Shown one piece after another: positions 20,759-28,266 of a DNA stretch of 28,969 bases. The notes under the pieces are model-generated. The model was not told the origin of the DNA, did not search any database, and saw only the letters and a list, made by a program, of their open reading frames with translations. Each line of letters begins with the position of its first letter. Position 1 is the stretch's first letter. Location: the IMG/VR virus record IMGVR_UViG_3300046096_000350, positions 1 to 28,969 of that record; one strand, written 5' to 3'. The position numbers were made by a program, and so were the translations under genes. This DNA comes from a virus.

Positions 20759-21879
20759 TTCAAGCCTTCCCACAGTTTAATGAATGCTTCCTTGGTTGTT
20801 TCGTCGAAGCGGTTTGTGCAGAGTTCAATTGCATCGTCCATCTTACCGAGTGTAACATATGTGTTCAGAATAAACAAGGCTCGCCGTGTTGTGATCAACT
20901 CTTCAATGGCTTCTTCTTTGAAGGATTTACGAATAACCTGAATCCATTTGTTCAATTTTTCAATCATGGATTTGTCGGTGTCCGAAATTTCCACTGACTT
21001 TCGCAGATATTTGATGTGATTTGACAGAATGTTTGCTTCAACTTTTTCTGGAGCATATTCCATTTCAAATGTGACCATGAATCGCTCAAGGAACGCATCA
21101 TTTTGGATTGTTGTGCCAATGTATCGACCAGTTGAGTCGCCACGACCCTTTGTGTTGTCTGTTGCAATCACAATGAATCCTTCTTTGGGAACAACCAATC
21201 GGTTTGCAGACTTCACGAAAAATGGCTTGCCTTCCATTGCTTGCTGCAAACACATTGCTTCGCCGGGATCGAGAACGGACAATTCATCAATGCACAGAAC
21301 AGCACCAGTTTCTGCTGCCCACACAACAGGGCCAACTTCATAGACGATGTTTCCATCAATCAGGGTTTTGGTGCCAATCAGTTGTTCTTCCTTTGTGTCA
21401 CGAGAACAACCAACGCGCACAAGTGGTTTATTCAATGATGCACAGATGTTTTCCAACATCTCGTTTTTACCAGAACCAGATGGGCCAGAAATGTAGAGAG
21501 TGAAAAAGTTTGCCTTTTCAACCAATGCCTTTACTTGCTTATATGGCCCCCATTCAACATAGTTTGGGTTTGCCAACGGAACCATTGCCTTTTCATCAAA
21601 ACGACAAATCACATTGGATGGAAGTTCATCATCAGTCTCTTGCTCAACTGTTCGGGTCTGTTGTTCTGGAACAGATGCAATAATTCCGGCATCCAGCGAA
21701 TGGACGCCACGACCAACTTTGGTTGCTGTCCAAAATGCTGTTGGAACCTTTTCTCCAGTTGATTCAATGAAGTCCAAAACTTGTGCCCGAGTCACAATGT
21801 CTTTTCCGGGGAAAAAGTCACGCAAGGACTGCATGGCTTGGCGAATCATAATTTGAGCAGAGGTGGAGAGTGTGGTCAT
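20755..21879 (-). CDS. MoxR/CobS-like AAA+ ATPase
   Basis: 374 aa. Walker A GPSGSGKN (132-139), Walker B VLCIDE (195-200), sensor 1 IATDNT (238-243) and a candidate arginine finger region FLERF (263-267) are all present. The N-terminal about 90 residues form a separate small domain (FFPGKDIVTRAQVLDFIEST) with a linker. Phage 'CobS' proteins are a recurrent annotation in T4-type phages, named by similarity to cobaltochelatase subunit CobS; cobalamin synthesis is not implied. MoxR-type ATPases work with VWA proteins to remodel targets, and a VWA gene lies two genes upstream. RBS TTTAGGAAA. Confidence 0.88.
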   Translation of the reverse strand: MTTLSTSAQIMIRQAMQSLRDFFPGKDIVTRAQVLDFIESTGEKVPTAFWTATKVGRGVHSLDAGIIASVPEQQTRTVEQETDDELPSNVICRFDEKAMVPLANPNYVEWGPYKQVKALVEKANFFTLYISGPSGSGKNEMLENICASLNKPLVRVGCSRDTKEEQLIGTKTLIDGNIVYEVGPVVWAAETGAVLCIDELSVLDPGEAMCLQQAMEGKPFFVKSANRLVVPKEGFIVIATDNTKGRGDSTGRYIGTTIQNDAFLERFMVTFEMEYAPEKVEANILSNHIKYLRKSVEISDTDKSMIEKLNKWIQVIRKSFKEEAIEELITTRRALFILNTYVTLGKMDDAIELCTNRFDETTKEAFIKLWEGLK

Positions 21880-21897
21880 AATGTGTTTCCTAAAGAT

Positions 21898-21912
21898 TGA
21901 ATTGTATCACAG
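21898..21912 (-). promoter_or_regulatory. Extended -10 promoter motif before CobS-like gene
   Basis: Minus strand CTGTGATACAATTCA. TGATACAAT is an extended -10; start of transcription would fall about 15 bases before the ATG, leaving a leader that is little more than the TTTAGGAAA RBS. One of three near-identical copies. No clear -35. Confidence 0.55.
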
Positions 21913-21915
21913 TTT

Positions 21916-22875
21916 TCAGCGTTGGCACGTAATTTTTGCCAAATTTTTCCAATCATGCGTCATTAGCATCAAATCGGCCAGTTTACCAACCATACGTAAG
22001 GAGAGTTCTCGCATTGTGTTTTGATTTTCCGTCATATAGTCTAACAATTCCCATCGTTGAGCCAATGACAATGTGTCTGACAGCATGTCCCCATCAATAA
22101 GAATTTGCTTTATACGAATGATGTAATCACGCTTGGATTTGAGTCCAAGATTTATGTAATGACTCCTGGATATTAATGCTTCAAAATGAGGAGCAAACTT
22201 AGAATCGCTGTCGATTTGTTCCTGAAAATCATAGTTCGTAATGAAAATCATTGAACCGTTGAATTCAAATGTAGATGGAATGATTTCACCATCCTCATCT
22301 TCGATTGGTTTGTTTGTCATCCATGCGACCTTACGAGTCTTGGACGAGTCACATGCAGCTTTCAGGATATTGAGTGTATTTTCGTCCCCAAAAACAGAAT
22401 CACAGTCATCAATCAGGATCACTTGCCCGGTGTTTCGATGTTTGTAGAGTTGCTTATAAAGACTGATTGCAGTGATTCGACCTTTGATGTGTGAAAACTT
22501 GAGGGCACCAGATTCAACAATCCTCTCAACAGAAAAACTCTTTCCGACTCCGGGAGGACCACTCAGAATCAGTGCGCGATTGATTCCACTCACAGTTGCC
22601 CGCGACATGATTTCCAGCGCATTGAAACGAACCGCAATGCGCTCGGAAATCTCCTCATCGGTTTCATGCACATCCATTTTTGATGGTGATACATCATTGA
22701 ATTCAATTTCCTTAGAGAAATTCATCCAACCATGACCAGCGCCGAAATCGTTACGGAGACGATTGAAGAATTTTTGAGGTAAGCCATCTTGACTAAACCG
22801 ACTCGCTACGTCACGGGTGCGAGTGTCTCCAATAAATGTTTGACGGAGAGTCGTGACCAATTCTGGGTAGTTCAT
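21916..22875 (-). CDS. AAA+ ATPase
   Basis: 319 aa from the ATG at 22875 (MNYPELVTTLRQTF), preferred over the TTG at 22893 because AAGG lies at proper distance. Walker A GPPGVGKS (106-113), Walker B VILIDD (152-157), and a sensor-like MIFITNYD follow in order. The C-terminal about 80 residues are helical. It belongs to the classical AAA+ type rather than MoxR, and lies between the VWA gene and the CobS-like gene, so it probably acts with them. Target unknown. Confidence 0.85.
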   Translation of the reverse strand: MNYPELVTTLRQTFIGDTRTRDVASRFSQDGLPQKFFNRLRNDFGAGHGWMNFSKEIEFNDVSPSKMDVHETDEEISERIAVRFNALEIMSRATVSGINRALILSGPPGVGKSFSVERIVESGALKFSHIKGRITAISLYKQLYKHRNTGQVILIDDCDSVFGDENTLNILKAACDSSKTRKVAWMTNKPIEDEDGEIIPSTFEFNGSMIFITNYDFQEQIDSDSKFAPHFEALISRSHYINLGLKSKRDYIIRIKQILIDGDMLSDTLSLAQRWELLDYMTENQNTMRELSLRMVGKLADLMLMTHDWKNLAKITCQR

Positions 22876-22897
22876 TAGCATCCTTGTTTGCAATGCC

Positions 22898-22910
22898 TGA
22901 ATTGTATCAC
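22898..22910 (-). promoter_or_regulatory. Extended -10 promoter motif before AAA+ gene
   Basis: Minus strand GTGATACAATTCA, second copy. Predicted start about 19 bases ahead of the ATG at 22875. Confidence 0.55.
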
Positions 22911-22918
22911 GAATTTTC

Positions 22919-24964
22919 TCAAATCGCCAAATTGTCCACCAAAATGTTCAACATTATTTTAGATTTTCTGATTCTTCCAAAATTTTTACTGAACTTGTTT
23001 TTGATTTTTGCAACAGTGTCGCCTTCTTCAATAGACACACTATAGTCATCGTCCTCCACTCCAACAGAACGAATAAACAATGCCGGAAAATTGTTCTTCG
23101 TTTTGAGATCAGCAACCCCATATTCTTTCAGACTTCCAGCAAATTGCAATGGAACGTCTCCGAGAATGCGAGAAGCCATTTGGCGCAAGGAATTGCTGGT
23201 TTTTGAAACAGCCATTGTTGATAGAGTCACGTCATATCGTTGTTTAAAGATACGAGACATGATGTCAATGCTTGCATATCGACCAGAACTTGTGTTGATA
23301 AACCCAGTTTTTGTCATTGGGTCATATACGTATTTTTTGCGATCCAGATATGGGGAATCTGTTGGGTCGCCATCGGTGATGAGGAAAACTTTTCGTTGAT
23401 CTATGTGAGCAAAGAATTTCGGAATAACGAGTTCCAAATTTGCAATGGCACTCATCGTTGGTGTTGAACCGAACACCCAACCGCGACGACGATAGAGTCG
23501 ATAAATCGACACATGATAGTCACCCAATGACTGCTCGCTTGACAGACATTCAATCAATGGAGTATTACTTCCATAAGAATGACAGAATGTGTTGAAAAAT
23601 TTACTCTCAGATGTTCCTTGAATAGCATATTCCTCGTGTTGATATTCCAATTTTTGGATGTCTGCACCAAACATAAAAACTTTGAATGGGATGGACACTG
23701 CCCGACAAAATTCGGAAATTGTTACAACTTGCTGAAGCATGTCGTTAAACATGTTTTGGATAGAACCAGAGCAATCCAAAAGCATGATCAAAGCATGATT
23801 TTTTGCATTGCCTTGTTTATATTTTGTGCGAAAGAGATCATCACTGACTTTGTATAATGCAAGACGCCCACTATCAAGTGTTCCTTGTTTATCCAGCTTT
23901 CGATTCATCATTCGATGTGCAGACTTTCGGGCTTCAAACATCATTGCCATGTGTTTGACAGAATTTTGAAAAGATGATTTAAACGAAACTGCAGTTGAAA
24001 TCTCTTCTGTTCTGGTTGACAAACCTAGGTCGGTTTTTTCCAAGAATTCTTTTGCTGAAACAATGAATGCTGCTTTTCGTTGTTGATATACAACAGTGGA
24101 GATACCGGACAACAATTGGTCACTCATGCTTTTTTCAGAAATTTCCATTGGATTTGTATCCAATTTTTCAACCAAATCTTCCAGCAATTCGTTTTGCTTG
24201 TGTCCGGCGGTTCGATTTCCTTTGAGAATTTCAGAAAGAGCGTGGATTTGGTCTTCGGTCAATTCCATTGGTTGACCGTCTTCGTCTACTTCAGACTCAG
24301 TGATTTTTTGCATCAATCCAGCAAGTTCTTCTTCAGTGGCATTTTTCAATTGTTCCCAGATGTTTTCTTGATTTTTCCGAGACATTGCATACAACTCAAC
24401 AGACAAACGGTTGATGTCATCGTTTGTTTCGGCCAACATGCACCGATTATAGAAATCCAGTTCTGACTCACTCAGGGGAATAAATGAATTCAGAGGGAAC
24501 CCAAGTTTTGCATAGCAATTCAAACGGGTTGGAAAATTACTGAATGGGATTTCGCTGATGTCGCCAAAGAAGCCATCATTCAGGAGAAACTCATACCCCT
24601 TAATGAAATATTTTACAAATCCGGGATACTCTTTTTTAAAGAGTCGTTCATCTCGAATGTCCAAAACGATGTTATGGATACCATGTTCAACTCCTGCGCG
24701 ATGTGCAGAGAGGCAAGTTTCCATATCAGAAAACAACAAGTGTGCTGTCTCGTGGGCCAACATGGTCATGCGAACATCCACGTTTGTCATATTGGCAAAC
24801 ATGGGGAACACAATCTCATTTTTTCCAAAATTGATGGAAGCTGTTTTTGCTGTATCTGAATATCGAACAGAGATGCCTTTGGTCGATAGGATCGAAGACA
24901 ACTTACCGGAAACAATCGAAGAGTGAATCAGGTCTTTGAGTGAAATTTCAGGAGTTTTGTTCAT
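22919..24964 (-). CDS. VWA-domain protein with N-terminal HExxH metallopeptidase motif
   Basis: 681 aa, CobT-like. N-terminal zincin signature LAHETAHLLFSDMET (HExxH 71-75), then HNIVLDIRDERL about 25 residues later, where the third ligand of such peptidases is expected. The middle (200-350) is acidic and helical. A VWA domain starts near 390 with an intact MIDAS: LLDCSGS (D397, S399, S401), a Thr in GSTPT (499-503) and FLITDGDPTD (D531, D533). VWA partners of MoxR ATPases deliver or grip substrates. The ligase gene ends 19 bases upstream. There is no RBS, and the promoter motif sits only four bases before the ATG. The interior holds copy B of the 72-bp repeat. Confidence 0.85.
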   Translation of the reverse strand: MNKTPEISLKDLIHSSIVSGKLSSILSTKGISVRYSDTAKTASINFGKNEIVFPMFANMTNVDVRMTMLAHETAHLLFSDMETCLSAHRAGVEHGIHNIVLDIRDERLFKKEYPGFVKYFIKGYEFLLNDGFFGDISEIPFSNFPTRLNCYAKLGFPLNSFIPLSESELDFYNRCMLAETNDDINRLSVELYAMSRKNQENIWEQLKNATEEELAGLMQKITESEVDEDGQPMELTEDQIHALSEILKGNRTAGHKQNELLEDLVEKLDTNPMEISEKSMSDQLLSGISTVVYQQRKAAFIVSAKEFLEKTDLGLSTRTEEISTAVSFKSSFQNSVKHMAMMFEARKSAHRMMNRKLDKQGTLDSGRLALYKVSDDLFRTKYKQGNAKNHALIMLLDCSGSIQNMFNDMLQQVVTISEFCRAVSIPFKVFMFGADIQKLEYQHEEYAIQGTSESKFFNTFCHSYGSNTPLIECLSSEQSLGDYHVSIYRLYRRRGWVFGSTPTMSAIANLELVIPKFFAHIDQRKVFLITDGDPTDSPYLDRKKYVYDPMTKTGFINTSSGRYASIDIMSRIFKQRYDVTLSTMAVSKTSNSLRQMASRILGDVPLQFAGSLKEYGVADLKTKNNFPALFIRSVGVEDDDYSVSIEEGDTVAKIKNKFSKNFGRIRKSKIMLNILVDNLAI
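23068..23139 (+). repeat. 72-bp direct repeat, copy B (inside VWA gene)
   Basis: Partner of 16385-16456 with 69 of 72 bases identical. Here it is ordinary coding sequence (minus strand, ...GSLKEYGVADLKTKNNFPAL), so this is probably the parental copy. Confidence 0.95.
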
Positions 24965-24967
24965 GAG

Positions 24968-24982
24968 TGAATTGTATCACAG
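24968..24982 (-). promoter_or_regulatory. Extended -10 promoter motif at the VWA gene start
   Basis: Minus strand CTGTGATACAATTCA, third copy. TACAAT ends six bases before the ATG at 24964, so transcription would begin at about the A of the start codon, predicting a leaderless mRNA. Confidence 0.5.
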
Positions 24983-24983
24983 T

Positions 24984-26360
24984 TTAGCCAATCATGTTCG
25001 CTGAAATGCGTTCAAATGAATCGGCTGTTGTTTTGTCAGGACACTCTCGATTGAATCGCGGCAAGAAAACCGAGTATCCACCTTGCTTGTTTGTCACACA
25101 CCCACCATGGGTTACGTTTATGATTGACGAAATGTTGATTTCACTTTCTCCGGGAAAGACTGTGTGTGTTGTGGTGATGTTATTGTCGGTCACTGAATAT
25201 TGCACTGGGTTTCCAGTGATATTTGCAAAAATCTGTGACCGAAGAATCAATGAGAATCCCGATACATTGACAGTGACTTTACCCTCAGAAGACGAGCAAA
25301 CGAGAGACCCCATGTTACCAGAAAGGAATCCTTCACCGGCAGTCCATCCAGTCACTTCAAAATCATTTTCAACTTCAAGTTTCAGTTTGAGTTGCTTCTT
25401 GCTTCGCTTGTCTTCCCAAATCAAGTCTTTGTCCTTGAGCATAACGCCTTCTTCGCCTCGCTCAAGGTGTTCTGCCAAAATTGATTGGGCTTCTTCAAGT
25501 GAGTGAATGGTTTTTGACCAGATGATTGATATTTTTTCTTGTTTCGAAAGTTCCAGTTCTTGGAGTTTTTCAAATCGAACAGAATATGGGATGTCGCATT
25601 CAACGCTCACGAAGTTTTTGAATGGAATCGTATCCCAAACAACCATGTGAAGTCGAGAAGATTCTTCTTCACTTATTGTTCCACGAATGGCTTTGTTGAT
25701 GATGCCGTTTCCAGTTTGACGAACATCAATCTTTTTTGTTGTTGGGTCAATGGTGACCAATTCACCATCAAAGACGCATCCTCGATGTTCGGACAAGAAT
25801 GAAAAGTTTTGATGGGTTTCAATCAAATTTCCCTGACGAGAGCGAACCGTTACGTTCCCATCGCCATCAACAATGATATTTGCTCGTGCTCCATCCGACT
25901 TTGTTTGAATGAAAACCCCATTTTTCCAATTCAATTTTTTCCCAAGTTTTTCTTCGTATGGTTCGGCCAATAGAACTGGATAGATTGGGATTAGGTTAGA
26001 CCAAACTTTATTTACGGTCTTATCACTAACCCCACAGTCAGGAGACTTTTTAAGAATTCGCTCAACCATGCTTTTCTCAATTGAACTCAGGGTTACCATG
26101 CGAGCCGAAATAGCTTCCATTGCTGCATGTCCTGTCAATTTTCTGGTAGCAATGGTGTTTTCAAGAAAATCCATTACTTCTGAAATCGAAGAAGGGACAT
26201 CAACTGTGTGTTGCCGAACTGTCCTGATATAGAACACAATGTATGGGTCAAGGGACAGTCGGAAAAATTGTTTTAGGATTTCATTATTTTTTTCTCGAAC
26301 AAGAATTTCCATTTTTTCGGTTTTCTTGCTTGTTGATTCGAGGTCAATGATGGCTTGCAT
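24984..26360 (-). CDS. 30: ATP-dependent DNA ligase (T4 gp30 family)
   Basis: 458 aa against 487 in T4. It seals nicks in DNA using ATP through a lysyl-AMP intermediate. Motif I is TKSDGAR with the adenylated K154 (T4 K159). Other nucleotidyltransferase motifs follow: VTVRSRQGN, CVFDGELV (motif III), EGVMLKDKD (motif IV) and KKQLKLKLEVE (motif V). An N-terminal helical DNA-binding region precedes. The RBS is TTAGGAAAAC, part of the dual-use element at 26364-26375. It is the first gene of a minus-strand run with the VWA/AAA genes and diverges from the structural gene at 26391. Confidence 0.95.
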   Translation of the reverse strand: MQAIIDLESTSKKTEKMEILVREKNNEILKQFFRLSLDPYIVFYIRTVRQHTVDVPSSISEVMDFLENTIATRKLTGHAAMEAISARMVTLSSIEKSMVERILKKSPDCGVSDKTVNKVWSNLIPIYPVLLAEPYEEKLGKKLNWKNGVFIQTKSDGARANIIVDGDGNVTVRSRQGNLIETHQNFSFLSEHRGCVFDGELVTIDPTTKKIDVRQTGNGIINKAIRGTISEEESSRLHMVVWDTIPFKNFVSVECDIPYSVRFEKLQELELSKQEKISIIWSKTIHSLEEAQSILAEHLERGEEGVMLKDKDLIWEDKRSKKQLKLKLEVENDFEVTGWTAGEGFLSGNMGSLVCSSSEGKVTVNVSGFSLILRSQIFANITGNPVQYSVTDNNITTTHTVFPGESEINISSIINVTHGGCVTNKQGGYSVFLPRFNRECPDKTTADSFERISANMIG

Positions 26361-26367
26361 GGTTTTC

Positions 26368-26375
26368 CTAAGTAA
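26368..26375 (+). promoter_or_regulatory. Late-promoter-like CTAAGTAA before structural genes
   Basis: CTAAGTAA, 15 bases before the ATG at 26391, in a 30-base divergent gap. The complementary strand supplies the ligase RBS. Confidence 0.6.
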
Positions 26376-26390
26376 AAGAAAGGGGAATTT

Positions 26391-26801
26391 ATGGCAACAA
26401 CTTATGATGGATATGGGGTCTATGACTCAATTGTTTGGTATGACACTGGACTCTCTGGAGCACCAATTGTTCCAACAATGAACAGGGACATCTATATCAA
26501 CCAAGGTCAAGATTTTAGCAAAGTGTTTCGAGTAATGAATCCGGCAACATATTTGCCGGTAGACATCACCACGGCTGTTTTTGTTGGTGGTATGAAGCAT
26601 AACATAGAATCTCCTGCATTGCTACCCTTTGTGTTTGAAATTTTGGACGGACCTGCCGGTAAATTCAAAATTACTCTAACGGATGCCGAAACGAGACCCC
26701 TTGACCGACTGTCATACATGTATACCATTCAGATGACAATGGATGGTATCGACCTTCGTTCACATCAAGGAACAGCATTTGTCAGTATGGGAGTAGTATA
26801 A
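26391..26801 (+). CDS. Small beta-rich virion structural protein
   Basis: 136 aa with an AAAGGGGAA RBS. The pattern INQGQDFSKVFRVMN, then VDITTAVFVGGMKH, then GKFKITLTDAETRPLDRLSYMYTIQM resembles a common Ig-like/BppU-N-type small phage structural fold (QG-DF ... G-ITLT ... L-Y-Y-I). It overlaps the gp13 start through TAATG and shares its late promoter, so it is probably a neck or tail accessory protein. Function not established. Confidence 0.6.
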   Translation: MATTYDGYGVYDSIVWYDTGLSGAPIVPTMNRDIYINQGQDFSKVFRVMNPATYLPVDITTAVFVGGMKHNIESPALLPFVFEILDGPAGKFKITLTDAETRPLDRLSYMYTIQMTMDGIDLRSHQGTAFVSMGVV

Positions 26802-27547
26802 TGGCTATCACAAACGTAACAGAATTTAAAAAATACTGTCTTCGGGTTCTCGGTGCCCCTGTTGTCACTGTAGACATTACCGATGAGCAAATGGAAGATC
26901 GGTATCAGGAAGCTCTCCAAAAGTTTCAGACATATCATTATGCCGGAACAGAAAGAACTTATCTGAAGATTCAGGTAACAGCAACTGACATGGCAAACAA
27001 ATTTCTCCCTCTGCCGGTTTGGGTAACGGGAGTGAGTCGAGTCATGTCAATGACCGATGGAACTGGAAATTTGTCGTCGCCATTCTCTTTGCAGTATCAA
27101 CTTCGGATGAATGACATTTGGGATATGGGGTCAACTAACATTGTCTACTATGAACAGTTGATGCAGTATACCACAATGCTCGATCAAATGTTAAATGGAA
27201 AACCTCTTTTTCGATTCAACCATGTCATGGACAAATTGTTCATTGATGTTTCATGGGGAAGCAAAATCAATGAAAACGATTGGATTGTTATTGAGTGTCA
27301 TCGCGCCCTCGATCCAACGGAATACGTTAAAATTTTGAATGAGTCGTGGTTCAAGAAATATACCACTGCGTTGTTTAAACGTCAATGGGGATCAAACCTG
27401 AAGAAGTTTCAGGGGGTTCAATTGATTGGCGGTGTTGCATTGGACGGACAAGGAATATACGACGAAGCTGTTGGAGAAATTGAAAATCTCGAACAGGAAC
27501 TGCGAGACGTATATGAGGAACCACCAATGGCGTTCTATATGGGATAA
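26801..27547 (+). CDS. 13: Neck protein gp13 (head completion)
   Basis: 248 aa against 309 in T4. gp13 works with gp14 to complete the filled head's neck so that the gp15-capped tail can join. Matching features: VTEFKKYCLRVLGAPVVTVDIT start, YQLRMNDIWDMGSTNIVYYEQ, DKLFIDVSWGSKINENDWIVIEC, and the conserved KKYTTALFKRQWGSNLKKFQGVQLIGG followed by the acidic helix near the end. It is translationally coupled to the gene upstream (TAATG) and closed by a palindromic terminator. gp14 is not found next to it in this window. Confidence 0.9.
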   Translation: MAITNVTEFKKYCLRVLGAPVVTVDITDEQMEDRYQEALQKFQTYHYAGTERTYLKIQVTATDMANKFLPLPVWVTGVSRVMSMTDGTGNLSSPFSLQYQLRMNDIWDMGSTNIVYYEQLMQYTTMLDQMLNGKPLFRFNHVMDKLFIDVSWGSKINENDWIVIECHRALDPTEYVKILNESWFKKYTTALFKRQWGSNLKKFQGVQLIGGVALDGQGIYDEAVGEIENLEQELRDVYEEPPMAFYMG

Positions 27548-27553
27548 AGAAAA

Positions 27554-27573
27554 AAGGGAGCAATTGCTCCCTT
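27554..27573. terminator. Bidirectional palindromic terminator
   Basis: Perfect 20-bp palindrome AAGGGAGCAATTGCTCCCTT, preceded by an A-run, between the convergent gp13 and exonuclease stops. U-tract on the plus strand is short (CTTAGTTATTT); on the minus strand it is longer (CCCTTTTTTC). Confidence 0.85.
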
Positions 27574-27575
27574 AG

Positions 27576-28097
27576 TTATTTCAGAATCTGAATAAGATGT
27601 TCTGCTTGTGATACCGCATCATCAACCGAACAGTGTGCCATTCCAGTTCTTTGGATTGGAACCAAGTCTCCCAATAATGCAGTTGTTGTGCGATAGCATC
27701 TGGTGTGTTTGTATTTCCAAGGTATGGTCTTTTGTAGGACAGTGAAGTGGTGCTTCATGATCGGAATGTCAAAGTCGGCTCCATTCGACCAAGTTGGCAT
27801 CGAATAGTCTCCATACCAATTCAGGAATGCATCGACTCCATCAACATAACCAACTGCATTTTTGATAGCAGAATCAATCACTTCTTGTCGTTGTTCTTTC
27901 CACCACTTCAAGGTTTCTTTTGAGATTGTGAATCCAAACGCAGCGCCTTCCTTGATTTTCAAATTGATGTAAAATTTGTCAATGATTCCATTCTCATTGA
28001 ATTTACATGCACCAATCGAAAGAACTTGTGAAGTTAGGTCTGTGTCTAATGTCTCCAAATCAATCATGCAATTTGGGACTGAGAGTGGATTACTCAT
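27576..28097 (-). CDS. dexA: DexA-like 3'-5' exonuclease
   Basis: 173 aa. DEDD-type exonuclease motifs: MIDLETLDT (Exo I, D and E), WSNGADFDIPIM (Exo II, D) and HCSVDDAVSQAEHL (Exo III, H...D). It also shows the TLKWWKEQ segment typical of T4 DexA and the Rv2179c-like 3'-5' exoribonuclease fold (T4 DexA has TIEWWKNQ). T4 DexA is 227 aa, so this is a shorter version. It removes nucleotides from 3' ends of single strands; DNA versus RNA preference is not decidable here. It overlaps the 58-aa gene upstream by eight bases, and ends at the shared terminator. Confidence 0.85.
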   Translation of the reverse strand: MSNPLSVPNCMIDLETLDTDLTSQVLSIGACKFNENGIIDKFYINLKIKEGAAFGFTISKETLKWWKEQRQEVIDSAIKNAVGYVDGVDAFLNWYGDYSMPTWSNGADFDIPIMKHHFTVLQKTIPWKYKHTRCYRTTTALLGDLVPIQRTGMAHCSVDDAVSQAEHLIQILK

Positions 28098-28266
28098 TTG
28101 GTTCCATTTCTTTCATTTTTGCAACGATTCGAGCATGGTCGTCCAACAACTTTTGTCGCATGTGTGGGATAGCAACCAAAAGCTCTCCTGTTTTACTATC
28201 AACCCATCCGTTTGATGTTGCATGGGATTCTGTATAGTTTGGTTTGGTGTCGAGAATGGTTTTCAT
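28090..28266 (-). CDS. Small protein between gp41 and dexA
   Basis: 58 aa: MKTILDTKPNYTESHATSNG, then WVDSKTGELLVAIPHMRQKL and a charged helical end. The ATG shares one base with the gp41 stop (TGATG) and the end overlaps the dexA start by eight bases, so all three are coupled. NGWVDSKTGELLVAI forms a likely beta-hairpin. The segment looks like conserved small T4-type phage proteins but I cannot name a family. Confidence 0.65.
   Translation of the reverse strand: MKTILDTKPNYTESHATSNGWVDSKTGELLVAIPHMRQKLLDDHARIVAKMKEMEPNE

Noticed and set aside
20755-24964. Cobalamin (cobaltochelatase) function for CobS/CobT-like genes
   Set aside because: Similarity is to generic MoxR-VWA partners, and no other cobalamin gene is present.
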